Positions 1 to 9,129 of a stretch of DNA of 64,000 nucleotides are shown here, one piece after another. Under the pieces are notes generated by a model. The model was not told where the DNA came from and made no database searches. It was given only the letters and a program-made list of their open reading frames with translations. A program made the translations under genes and the position numbers. The stretch covers positions 1-64,000 of the forward strand of contig NZ_JSBW02000021.1 in assembly GCF_000772705.2 (NCBI RefSeq), written 5' to 3'. How positions within the stretch are numbered: position 1 is the stretch's first letter; each line of letters starts with the position of its first letter. Origin of the DNA: Xanthomonas vasicola (lineage in GTDB: Bacteria > Pseudomonadota > Gammaproteobacteria > Xanthomonadales > Xanthomonadaceae).

Positions 1-359
1 TGTGCCTGTAACCCAGGCAACACCCCGCAAACGGCCGAAACCGGCAAAAAATCGGCGATTTGAGCGCCCTCAGCGCGGCGGATGCGGTTGCTTCGTTTTC
101 CGGTCGCGTTGATCAGACCATCCTTAGTGTCCCCAAAGCCGGGATACAGGTGAGGCTGGACGTGCGGCGGCAGCACCCTGGCCACGTCGTCGCTGCGATA
201 GCCAAGTATCACGTGGATGTCGTCGATGCCAAGCATTGAAAGCGCATCGATCTGATGCTGGATCAGATGCCTGTCTGCCAGTTTCAGCAGACACTTTGGC
301 AGTTCGGTATGCGCTCTGAGTCGGCTGCCGGTGCCTGCGGCAAGGATGATCGCCCTCAT
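1..359 (-). CDS. Nucleotidyltransferase (sugar/choline/phosphonate-type), partial, probably truncated
   Basis: The ATG at 357-359 overlaps the TGA of the upstream diiron gene (ATGA), so it is the fourth gene of the phosphonate operon. The N-terminus reads MRAIILAAGTGSRLRAHTE followed by LPKCLLKLADRHLI, the classic nucleotide-binding signature of NTP transferases that activate sugars, phosphocholine or phosphonates (GxGxR plus PK). Family-like sequence continues to about residue 78 (VILGYRSDDVARV, then a PGFGDT segment where relatives usually have a TNN-type loop). The remaining ~40 codons to the window edge (RSNRIRRAEGAQIADF and beyond) do not resemble the family, so the gene is probably interrupted near position 125 by inserted DNA. 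If functional, a CMP-phosphonate-forming role would fit the operon, but that is inference from context. Confidence 0.7.
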   Translation of the reverse strand, partial: MRAIILAAGTGSRLRAHTELPKCLLKLADRHLIQHQIDALSMLGIDDIHVILGYRSDDVARVLPPHVQPHLYPGFGDTKDGLINATGKRSNRIRRAEGAQIADFLPVSAVCGVLPGLQA

Positions 360-1393
360 GACAAGGCCTTCTCAGGGAGGCTGTCAAGCAAGCCCAGGCG
401 CTCGCATTCGTCCTCAGGGAGGCTGTCAAGCAAGCCCAGACGCTCGCATTCGTCCTCAGGGAGGCGGTCAAGCAAGCCCAGACGCTCGCATTCGTCCTGA
501 ACATGCGCGCTGTCTAGGACACCGACCTTGCGTAGCGTGCCCATGCATGACCGTGACGCCTCGCGCAGGACCTGCGCGACTTGCTGCGGTGAATAGCAGT
601 CGTTGATCACCTCATCGGCTTGCGCTTGGTCCAAGCCGATATCGTGCAACTGCCCCCGCACGGCCACCAGGTCGGTGTCGGTGAAGATTGCAATGAACGA
701 GGGCAACAGCGGACCGATGCGTTGTTTGAGTCGCTCGCTCAACTGCGGCCAGGTCAGTGCAATGAAGCTCGTAAAGAAACGGTGGTGTCTACTTTCGTCC
801 TCTGCATGGTCCTTCATGACTTGACGTACGGCATCGATCACCCGTGGGTCGCGCGGAATTTCGACCAGGTTCTTAGTGATCAGTGTTTCGGAAATCGAGC
901 AGAAGAACAGAGGTAGCAACTCGGCTATGGACGAGTCGGCGCGCGCGAACTCACGTTGCAGGCGTTCATAGAAAGCAGGAGGCTTCGCCGATGTAGACGG
1001 GATTCCGGTCTGCGCCTGCACTAGGCGCGTAAGATCGGCGGTCAGTTTGCCGTGGTAGGAGTCGTCCACCAGAATGTTCCAGGCGTCGATGACCATGTCC
1101 GGCGGAAGTTCGAATCCGCTGTCGTTGCGCGCGATCCGATAGACCGCCGTGTTGACTACCTGATGCTCCAGCACCTGCGTGAACTCCAGGTTGCTGTACA
1201 GCGCCTGCGCCAACAACCAGTGCAAGGCGTCCGGACCCTGCGCCTGCACCAGGTGGTGGCGATGGCACGCCAGCAGTTCGGGTGTGAACAGCAAACCTTT
1301 TTGCCAGTCGTTGGCATCTGGTGCGTGCACCGGTAGCGGGCCGCGTACCTTCGCGTAGCGTGCCCATTCCTTGAATGGCATTGGATAGTTCAT
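356..1393 (-). CDS. AurF-like diiron N-oxygenase family protein with triplicated C-terminal tail
   Basis: 345 aa. The start is the ATG at 1391-1393, which overlaps the ppd stop; an upstream extension of the frame is antisense to ppd and was rejected. The helical core carries a complete set of putative diiron ligands: E76, D111, H114, E169, H196, E200, H203. Their spacings (35, 3, 55, 27, 4, 3) match the ligand spacing I recall for p-aminobenzoate N-oxygenase AurF, except that the second carboxylate is Asp instead of Glu. Such enzymes use O2 at a diiron centre, usually to oxidise an amine. In this operon the substrate could be an aminophosphonate or a later intermediate (inference). The C-terminus holds three copies of DECERLGLLDSLPE, which AurF relatives are not known to need. 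It could instead be a non-N-oxygenase member of the diiron fold. Confidence 0.75.
   Translation of the reverse strand: MNYPMPFKEWARYAKVRGPLPVHAPDANDWQKGLLFTPELLACHRHHLVQAQGPDALHWLLAQALYSNLEFTQVLEHQVVNTAVYRIARNDSGFELPPDMVIDAWNILVDDSYHGKLTADLTRLVQAQTGIPSTSAKPPAFYERLQREFARADSSIAELLPLFFCSISETLITKNLVEIPRDPRVIDAVRQVMKDHAEDESRHHRFFTSFIALTWPQLSERLKQRIGPLLPSFIAIFTDTDLVAVRGQLHDIGLDQAQADEVINDCYSPQQVAQVLREASRSCMGTLRKVGVLDSAHVQDECERLGLLDRLPEDECERLGLLDSLPEDECERLGLLDSLPEKALS
372..497 (-). repeat. Three tandem 42-bp in-frame repeats
   Basis: Units at 372-413, 414-455 and 456-497 differ at only a few bases. Each encodes 14 residues, DECERLGLLD(S/R)LPE, at the extreme C-terminus of the diiron protein. The unit length is a multiple of three, so copy number can vary without breaking the frame. 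Confidence 0.95.
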
Positions 1394-2607
1394 AACGCCG
1401 CCGATCTCTGGTTTGCGTTGGCGCGTGCGGCAGCTGGAAAGGCAGCTGCGTCGGAGGTGGGCACCCTGGGCTGCCGCAGATGTGCCGCAAATCGCCTGCA
1501 GACTTCGGAAGGCGAAACCGTGGGGCGCGCTAGCGGATGCATAGAGCCGGGGCGTGTACGCAGGTGGATGAAGTGCGGGCCGGCGCTGTGTAATGCGATA
1601 TCCAACGCCTGTTTCAGCGCTATGTCGCCGTGGCAAGCGTACGTGGCCCGATAGCCGCAGGCTGCAGCGATGCTCGGGAAATCGATGTTTCCCGAATTGG
1701 TCGGCTGGCCTCCGGTACTGTCATGCACGCCATTGTCCAGCAGAACATGAATGAAGCTGGTCGGCTGATAGCGGCCGATGGTGGAAAGGTTGCCAAGCTT
1801 CATGAGCGCAGCGCCATCGCCATCGAGCACGACCACTGGATGATCGGTATTGAGGGCTGCTCCCAGGCCAAGCGCGCTGGCGCACCCCATCGACCCCACC
1901 AAGTAGAGATTGCGCGCATCGTCGCGTATACAAAAGAGTTCCCGCCCGGTCTTGCCCGTGGTCGCGATGATGGCGCTGTGATGCGGTGTCATGGAGGCCA
2001 CGATGCGCAACGCGTCTTCCCTGCTTGGCAGCGGTGATTCGGGTCGTCCGAATTGGGACTGGGTCGCTGCCGGGAATCGGATCACTGCCTGCGCCAGCAA
2101 CTTCTCGTCTTCGAGCACGTTGGGTTCCACGATCAGCGCGTATGGCAAACGCGTTTGCTGGATGCAGGCGTGGGCGGCCCGGAGCGTTGACTCGATCTGA
2201 TCCGGCTCGGAGGGGAAACGTGCGTGCGGAATACGCAGCACATCGAGCATGCTTTGAGTGATCTCGCCCATCACAGCATGCTGAGGCTCGTCAGGAACAC
2301 CGGGGGAGCCGCGCCAACTGCAGATCAACAAACAGGGGATCTGAAAGACATGGTTGAGCGAGGTCAATGGATTGACAGCGTTGCCCAAGCCCGAGTTCTG
2401 CAACATCACCACCGGTAGGCGCCCGGCAAGATAGGCCCCGGCCGCGATGCCGATTGCTTCGCCCTCGCTGGCTGCAGTGACGTGATGCACATTCGGGTCG
2501 CCCAAGACTCCATTGAGCAGCGGGGTCAGATAGGAGCAAGGCACGCTAGTATAGAAATCGAACCCCAGTCGCGATGCGGTCGCGACGAATTCTTTGCCGT
2601 TGATCAT
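1390..2607 (-). CDS. ppd: Phosphonopyruvate decarboxylase
   Basis: 405 aa, the usual length for the ThDP-dependent phosphonopyruvate decarboxylase family (sulfopyruvate decarboxylase relatives). It converts phosphonopyruvate to phosphonoacetaldehyde plus CO2, making the unfavourable PEP mutase reaction irreversible. The N-terminal half has the catalytic-domain segment [13 protein letters not shown] (residues 45-57) and [15 protein letters not shown]. The C-terminal half has the ThDP/Mg motif starting GDG at 263-265 and ending at LLDN, plus the HDSTGGQPT loop typical of the family. It starts within the aepX stop (ATGA) and ends within the start of the diiron gene (ATGA), so translation of the three genes is coupled. 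GC content and codon use look lower in GC than the mre operon, suggesting acquisition. Confidence 0.93.
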   Translation of the reverse strand: MINGKEFVATASRLGFDFYTSVPCSYLTPLLNGVLGDPNVHHVTAASEGEAIGIAAGAYLAGRLPVVMLQNSGLGNAVNPLTSLNHVFQIPCLLICSWRGSPGVPDEPQHAVMGEITQSMLDVLRIPHARFPSEPDQIESTLRAAHACIQQTRLPYALIVEPNVLEDEKLLAQAVIRFPAATQSQFGRPESPLPSREDALRIVASMTPHHSAIIATTGKTGRELFCIRDDARNLYLVGSMGCASALGLGAALNTDHPVVVLDGDGAALMKLGNLSTIGRYQPTSFIHVLLDNGVHDSTGGQPTNSGNIDFPSIAAACGYRATYACHGDIALKQALDIALHSAGPHFIHLRTRPGSMHPLARPTVSPSEVCRRFAAHLRQPRVPTSDAAAFPAAARANANQRSAAL

Positions 2608-3578
2608 CGTGCAGCCCCTGCGTCGTAGCTGTTTTTAGCCAAGGCAACTTCCTTCTGCTTCTTCGGGAGATAGATGCTTTCGGCCTGTGTCAGTTCGTCC
2701 TGATCGACCAGGTCGAAGATCTCTTTTACCCGTGGAAGTTCCTTTTCGATTCCGCTGAGCGAACGCTCCCGGTGGATGGTCGCGCAGATCTTGCGCATGC
2801 TGGCCACTGATGCACGCAGGTTGTGGTTGGCCCAGATGATGCTGGCGATCTTTGCGTCGACGAAGGCTTGGGTCGGCACTGCGTAATACGTGGTCGGCAC
2901 GATTACCAGGGGGCAACGGTCTTGCCAATGCTCGGCGAATTTGAGGATCTCCACCCCGTCGCTCTTCTTGGAGTGGATCAGAATCGCGTCGGCGCCAGCG
3001 GCGTGGTATTGCTCGGCTCTGCTCAATGCTTCAGTGAGTCCTCGGCCGGCAATTAGTGCCTCGACCCGCGCAACGACACAGAATGCGTCGTTGCTCTGGC
3101 TATCCTTGGCGGCCTTGATCTTGCCGGCGAACTCGGAAGGGTCCGCCAGTTCCTGATCATCGCCGATGAAGGAGTTTGTCTTGGGGAACATCTTGTCTTC
3201 TAGGCAGACTCCGGCAACGTTGCGTTGGCAGAGCTTTTGCACGAGCCTGCGCACGCTGTTGAAGTTGCCGTAGCCGGTATCTCCATCGAGCAAGATAGGC
3301 AGATCGGTGCTGTCGGTCATGAACTCGACCACTTCCAAGGTCTGCGTCCAGGAGGCTTCGTTGGCGTCGCGCACACCTAGGGAGGCCGAGATGGACAGGC
3401 CAGAGGCCCATATTCCCTCGAAGCCGGCCTCGGCGACGATGCGCGCAGACAGACCGTTATGGGCTTCCATCAGGAACGAGGTGTTCTGCCCGGTAAGCAG
3501 GCCGCGCAGCTTTGAAGCCAGGTATGCATCGCGATGACGCTCATCGATTTTTTGAGTAAAGGCGTTCAAGGGGTTCAC
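2604..3578 (-). CDS. aepX: Phosphoenolpyruvate phosphomutase
   Basis: 324 aa from the GTG at 3576-3578. It rearranges PEP to phosphonopyruvate, forming the C-P bond that commits carbon to phosphonates. The diagnostic signature separating true PEP mutases from isocitrate lyase/PEP hydrolase relatives, EDK-x5-NS, is present as [10 protein letters not shown] at 127-136, together with [10 protein letters not shown] (97-105). GGAG directly abuts the GTG, which is too close for a normal Shine-Dalgarno. A TTG at 3567-3569 lies 8 nt from the same GGAG and could be the real start (three residues shorter, beginning NAFTQK). It is first in the operon; an AT-rich leader with a TATAAC-like -10 lies just upstream. 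The reaction assignment is strong. The final natural product cannot be read from this window. Confidence 0.95.
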   Translation of the reverse strand: MNPLNAFTQKIDERHRDAYLASKLRGLLTGQNTSFLMEAHNGLSARIVAEAGFEGIWASGLSISASLGVRDANEASWTQTLEVVEFMTDSTDLPILLDGDTGYGNFNSVRRLVQKLCQRNVAGVCLEDKMFPKTNSFIGDDQELADPSEFAGKIKAAKDSQSNDAFCVVARVEALIAGRGLTEALSRAEQYHAAGADAILIHSKKSDGVEILKFAEHWQDRCPLVIVPTTYYAVPTQAFVDAKIASIIWANHNLRASVASMRKICATIHRERSLSGIEKELPRVKEIFDLVDQDELTQAESIYLPKKQKEVALAKNSYDAGAAR

Positions 3579-4548
3579 TCCGTATATTTATTGGTTATCT
3601 TTGTTATACGCGGTCTGTGCATACGTGGCCGCGCCACTGAATGCAGTCGTGCTGTAAAGGAGTGCCGCTAAAATTATTTGGATATTTAAGGTGGCGCTGA
3701 ATGATGGCGGTGCAATAGGTCATGCACATCCCGTTTATGAGTTCGATTACGATTTCTCGTAATGCTGAATTTTTGGTAAATAACTTAGTATTAAAAATGC
3801 ATTGGCCTGGAAGTATTTCCGCGATTCATGCATTACATTTTGAGCGCGCACCGTTCGGCATGCACGATGCGAGCGCATCCATGTGGCGTGACTCATTCGC
3901 AGGCTCGTGAGCGCTATGCAGTGAGATGCATGAGGAGAGGCCCAGAGGCCTCGGGGCAACACAGGCTTGTCAGCGAAGCAGCGGCGTGAGGGGTGATTTC
4001 CTGCAGTGCCCGGCCACGCTCAAGCCTGCGATTGCCGAACTGCAAGACACACTAGGATGTGTGCCAGTGTCGAGCGTACATCGCGGTAGATGCAGCGAGA
4101 CCGGGTTCTAGAAATATTTTCATGGGGATGATCCAAGCGCACCTGAAGTCGAGTGCATGTGGGGGGGGCTGACGTTAGCAGGGCTGATTGCACTTTCTAA
4201 CTGCAGTTTTTTCGCAAGGCGGTCCATGCCGCTTTCAATCGCTCCGAGCACATTCAGATTATTGGTCATGGATGTGGTCGGTGAGTCATTGATAATCCTG
4301 CCGTCATGTAACTGTCAACAAAAAAAAAGCTGCATCAGGAAAGAATATCTCTATTGCTACGGTGGTCTTGTTTTTTTTTTGGGTACCTGGCTCAACTGAA
4401 TTTCGACGCGCGTTGTTATTTGTCATTCGATGTCATGTTTTGCCGGTCAGTGTTACTGAAGTGTCATTGCCCTCCCCCGAGAAACCGGGTCAATGTAAAG
4501 GAGAGACTGCGCGCCGCACGGGCTCCGTGGATCACGAGGAATCAGGCG
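3579..4548. other. AT-rich gap upstream of the phosphonate operon
   Basis: About 970 bp with no credible gene; short frames lack family features. It is clearly AT-richer than the surrounding genome, with homopolymer runs near 4319-4329 and 4370-4380. The first ~120 bp must hold the aepX promoter and leader on the minus strand. The right end (from about 4457) begins the remnant of an IS3-type element. Confidence 0.6.
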
Positions 4549-5391
4549 ATGGCGCAGTCCCGTTTTACCGAGGAGCAGATTGCGTACGAGCGGCGTGCAT
4601 TGCGGATCGCGGCAATGTCGCGGTCAGCGTTTTCGTACAAGACCGAGGCACGCGACTGCAGCGCCATTCGTCTGCGGATGCGAGAGATCACCCAAACGCG
4701 GATCCATTACGGCTGCGAGCGGGTGCTGGTGATGCTGCGACGGGAGCGCTGGCGCGACAAACACAAGCGCATGCATCGCATTTACAAGGAGGAAGGCTTG
4801 TCTTTAAGCATTGTCGGCCGCCGTCGCAGCAGCCGTCGAAGAAAGCCGATCAAAGTGGCGACAACGCCCAACACCCTGTAGGGATGGACTTTGTGAGTGA
4901 CGCTTTGTTCGATGGTCGTCGCTTCCGCCTGCTGCCGGTACGGGGCCACTTTACGCATGAGTGCCTGGACATCGTCGTGGATCAATCCCTACGCTCTGAC
5001 GATGTCGCCGCAGCCGTGGCACGCTTGGTTTTTCAACGAGGCAAGCCCGAAGCAATCAGGGTGGGATAACGGCAGTGAATTTGCCGGTAAGGTGATGGAC
5101 CGCTGGGTATATGAGAACGGTGTGGAGCTGGACTTTTCCCCGCGTGGCACGCCGACGGACAACGCGGTGGTGGAAAGCTTCAACGGCCGGCTGCGGCACG
5201 AGTGTCTAAACGCGCATTGGTTCTTGTCGTTGGCCGATGCGCGGAACAAAATCGAGGCGTGGCGGAAGTTCTATAACGAGCAACGTCCCCACCGTGCACT
5301 GGCATGGAAAACCCCTGCGGAATTTGCCCGAGAACACGGGCCCCAAGCGAATCTGCAGGCGCCGAAGAAGGTCGAAATCTCTACTTGCTAA
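4549..5391 (+). pseudogene. Degenerate IS3-family (IS407/IS51-like group) transposase
   Basis: The first codons, MAQSRFTEEQI, are the start of an IS3-type OrfA. They run straight into OrfB sequence (YGCERVLVMLRRERW), so most of orfA has been deleted. A stop near 4881 and a frameshift around 5070 split the rest. The last part, DNGSEFAGKVMDRWVYENG through [18 protein letters not shown] and PHRALAWKTPAEFA, is the recognisable DDE integrase-core C-terminus of OrfB. The stop at 5389-5391 lies where homology of the neighbouring acoR-like gene begins, so this element end probably truncated that gene. Not mobile by itself. Confidence 0.88.
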
Positions 5392-6452
5392 TGGCCCTGC
5401 TATCGGGGGTGGGTCGCTGCCCAGCGGAGTCACGCTCTGCTCTTCGAGTACGCGCAGCAGTCGCGTCTGCAGCGGCGGCGGTATGTCGCCGATTTCGTCC
5501 AGGAACAAGGTGCCGCTGCTGGCCTGCAGCAGCTTGCCGTGGCGGCCTTCGCGCGCGGCATCGGTGAACGCGCCGCGTGCGTAGCCGAACAGTTCGCTCT
5601 CGATCAGCGCTTCGGGGATCGCCGCACAATTCACCGCCACGAACGGCCGTGCCGCCCATGGTGAACCGCGGTGCACTGCCTTGGCGAACTCCTCCTTGCC
5701 GGTGCCGGTGACGCCACACATCAGGATCGACACGCGATGCGCGACCAGCTTCAGCGCGTTGTCGAGGTTATGACGCATGCGCGGATCGGAGCCGACGTGT
5801 TCGCGTGGGTTGGCCTCGCCATTGTCGGCGTGGGTGGCAGGCGCGCCGCTAGTAACAACGCTGCGGCGCGGCGGCTGCGCCAGGGCGAAGAAGCGGCGTC
5901 CGTGGCAGGCACAGCGGATCGACCACAGCGTGCTGGCATCGTTGCGTGCACGCTGCTCCACGGTGTCGAAGTCCAGCTGCATGATCTGCGAGATGTCGCG
6001 ACCGAGCAGCAGGCTGCGATCGCCCTTGCCGAGCTGTTCCAGCGCCGCTTCGTTGACGGCCAGCACGCAGTCGTCGGGGCCAATCGCCATCAGCGCCTCG
6101 TGCAGGCCGGCGAACTCCGGGCGGCTGTGGAAGCGCAGGATCCACCCATGCCGGTACTGCTACAGGAAATACGAACGCGCGATCTGCGCCGCCGACATGC
6201 GCACCAGCGCGCTGGTGTGGCGCTTGCGCAGCCCGCTGCCATCTGGACCATTGGCGAAGGGGGAGCATCCGGGTTCAGCCCATACTCGTCCAGGCAGCGC
6301 TGCCACGAGCGTGCCGACGCCGGCGGCAGCGGTTCGATCTGGCGGAAGCGGCGCATCCGCATCAGCAGCGCGGATTCCGCCTCGGCAGCGGAGGAGGGCC
6401 CAGCCGTGGCCTGCAGGAGGTTGGCGACAGTCACTTCCGACACGTGGCGCAT
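5392..6452 (-). pseudogene. acoR: Sigma-54-dependent activator (AcoR type), disrupted
   Basis: The central AAA+ sigma-54 interaction domain is clear: GVTGTGKEEFAKAVHRGSPW (Walker A), ESELFGYARGAFTDA (GAFTGA-type loop, here GAFTDA), GTLFLDEIGDIPPPLQTRLL (Walker B). Upstream are GAF/PAS-like sensor sequences (MRHVSEVTVANLLQATAGP, RSWQRCLDEYGLNPD). It is broken in at least three ways: a frame change near 6265, an in-frame TAG at 6160-6162, and loss of everything after SVTPLGSDPPP, including the DNA-binding HTH, where the IS3 remnant joins at about 5391. Intact relatives activate sigma-54 promoters, for example for acetoin or alcohol catabolism. The exact regulon here is unknown, and the aco symbol rests on overall resemblance. 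Confidence 0.8.
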
Positions 6453-6530
6453 CCTCGGTCCCCACCTGGGACCAGAGCGGCAGTGACGCATGAACCGGGG
6501 CGGGGCTCAAACCGCGGTGCAGCAAAAGCC

Positions 6531-6695
6531 GGGATTGGAGATTCGGGGTTGGGGATTGGGGATTGGCCAGAGCGGCTTGGCTGGGGTGGCTCCTTTTGCG
6601 CCTCGGCCAAACGAAAAAACCGCGCGATCGCGCGGTTCTGCGTGGCCTCAAAACGCCGGATTGCTGCTTTGCGACTCCCCAATCCCGACTCTCTA
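6531..6695. repeat. Dispersed GGGGATT/AATCCCC-type intergenic repeat
   Basis: Imperfect direct copies of the GGGATTGG type at about 6533-6566 are answered by inverted copies (CCCCAATCCCGACTCTC) at about 6676-6692. They flank the terminator of the kinase gene. The same repeat family occurs at 8965-9119, 9977-10450 and 25712-25799. Confidence 0.6.
6613..6637 (-). terminator. Rho-independent terminator of the PfkB kinase gene
   Basis: Read on the minus strand: AACCGCGCG-AT-CGCGCGGTT followed by a T run. It lies about 65 bp past the kinase stop codon. Confidence 0.8.
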
Positions 6696-6703
6696 ACCCA
6701 GGC

Positions 6704-7636
6704 TTACAGCGCGTAGCCGAACTGCTGCTTGAACTGGTCGTTGAACTCGGCGAAGTCGAAGCGCTGGTTCTGGGTGCCGGGGTGCTCCACCTTCAGTGCG
6801 CCCATCAGGTTGCCCATGCGGCCGATGGTGAGCCAGTCGTAGCCGCCCTGGATGCCGTAGATCAGGCCGGCGCGGAACGCGTCGCCGCAGCCGGTCGGGT
6901 CGACCACGCGGCGCTCGTGCGCCGGCGGAATGTCGTAGGTCTTTTCCGGCGTGTGCACCAGCGCGCCCTTCGGGCCCTGCGTGGTGATGTAGGCCTGCAC
7001 ACGCGAAACGATGTCCTTCTCGTCCCAGCTGGTGCGCTCCTGCAACAGGTTCGACTCGTAGTCGTTGACCACCACGTACTGGGCCTGTTCGATGAACTGG
7101 CGCAGCTCCGGGCCGTTGAACAGCGGCATTGCCTGGCCGGGGTCGAAGATGAAAGGGATGCCGGCGGCAGCGAACTCTTCCGCATTCTGGATCATGCCTT
7201 CGCGCCCGTCCGGGCCGACCAGGCCCAGGGTCACGCCCGGCACATCCTTCACGTGATTCTCGTAGCTGCGCATCATCGCGCCTGGATGGAAGGCGGTGAT
7301 CTGGTTGTTGTCGTGGTCGGTGGTGATGAAGGCCTGCGGGGTGAACAGATCATCGATGATCTTTACCCGCGACAGATCAATGCCCAGCGTTTCGAAGTGT
7401 TCGCGATAGGGGCCGAAGTCCTGGCCCACGGTGCCCATCGGTATCGGCGCGCCACCCAGCAGATGCAGGTTGTAGGCGATGTTGCCGGCGCAACCGCCGA
7501 ACTCGCGGCGCATGCGCGGCACCAGGAACGACACATTTAGAATGTGCACCTTGTCCGGCAGGATGTGGTTCTTGAACTGGTCCGGAAACACCATGATGGT
7601 GTCGTAGGCGAGGGAACCACAGATCAGTGCGGACAT
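6704..7636 (-). CDS. PfkB/ribokinase-family kinase (adenosine kinase-like)
   Basis: 310 aa from the ATG at 7634-7636 (MSALICGSLAYDTIM). The frame extends 11 codons upstream without a better start. The PfkB signatures are present: an N-terminal GG region (REFGGCAGNIAYNLHLLGG) and the C-terminal phosphate-anion hole and catalytic base DPTGCGDAFRAGLI. The family phosphorylates sugars or nucleosides with ATP in the cytoplasm. The YDTIMVFPDQFKNHI segment is typical of the proteobacterial 'carbohydrate kinase' subgroup often annotated as adenosine kinase. It is a single gene transcribed divergently from mreB and closed by its own terminator. The substrate is not determined by sequence alone. Confidence 0.88.
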   Translation of the reverse strand: MSALICGSLAYDTIMVFPDQFKNHILPDKVHILNVSFLVPRMRREFGGCAGNIAYNLHLLGGAPIPMGTVGQDFGPYREHFETLGIDLSRVKIIDDLFTPQAFITTDHDNNQITAFHPGAMMRSYENHVKDVPGVTLGLVGPDGREGMIQNAEEFAAAGIPFIFDPGQAMPLFNGPELRQFIEQAQYVVVNDYESNLLQERTSWDEKDIVSRVQAYITTQGPKGALVHTPEKTYDIPPAHERRVVDPTGCGDAFRAGLIYGIQGGYDWLTIGRMGNLMGALKVEHPGTQNQRFDFAEFNDQFKQQFGYAL

Positions 7637-7766
7637 CGAGTCAGGCCTTTGCGTTAGGAAACCCGCCAATTGCCGGGCATGGCAGCGGGACGACGCGAGC
7701 GCCGCGGCGCAAAGGGTAACGGCTGCGACCGATCAGGGCCAGAACCGCATGCCATGCCCGGCGTGA

Positions 7767-8957
<1,191 letters not shown>

Positions 8958-8964
8958 TGGAGCT

Positions 8965-9119
8965 GGGAATGGGGAATCGGGAATGGGGAATCATGAAAGC
9001 ATTCCCCGCCTGCGGCCCTGAGCGGCTGCGACGCGATCCCGCCCCTGTGAGTTTTCGCCTCAATCGTCTCGGGGGCAGCCGACTGCTTCCCGATTCCCCA
9101 TTCCCGATTCCCCATTCCC
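8965..9119. repeat. Perfect 28-bp inverted repeat between mreB and mreC
   Basis: The arm at 8965-8992 (built from GGGAATGGGGAATC units) is the exact reverse complement of the arm at 9092-9119. They are separated by 99 bp. It is a member of the dispersed GGGAATC repeat family in this window and could form a long stem in the mreB-mreC transcript. Confidence 0.9.
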
Positions 9120-9129
9120 GGCCCTGAAA

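Noticed and set aside
372-497. CRISPR-like array
   Set aside because: The 42-bp units are directly adjacent with no spacers and encode an in-frame protein repeat.
1394-1636. N-terminal extension of the diiron protein frame
   Set aside because: It overlaps the ppd coding sequence, and the ATG at 1393 with ATGA coupling explains the start.
4313-4385. Terminator-like A and T runs
   Set aside because: The A and T runs flank no complementary GC stem; they are homopolymers in an AT-rich gap.
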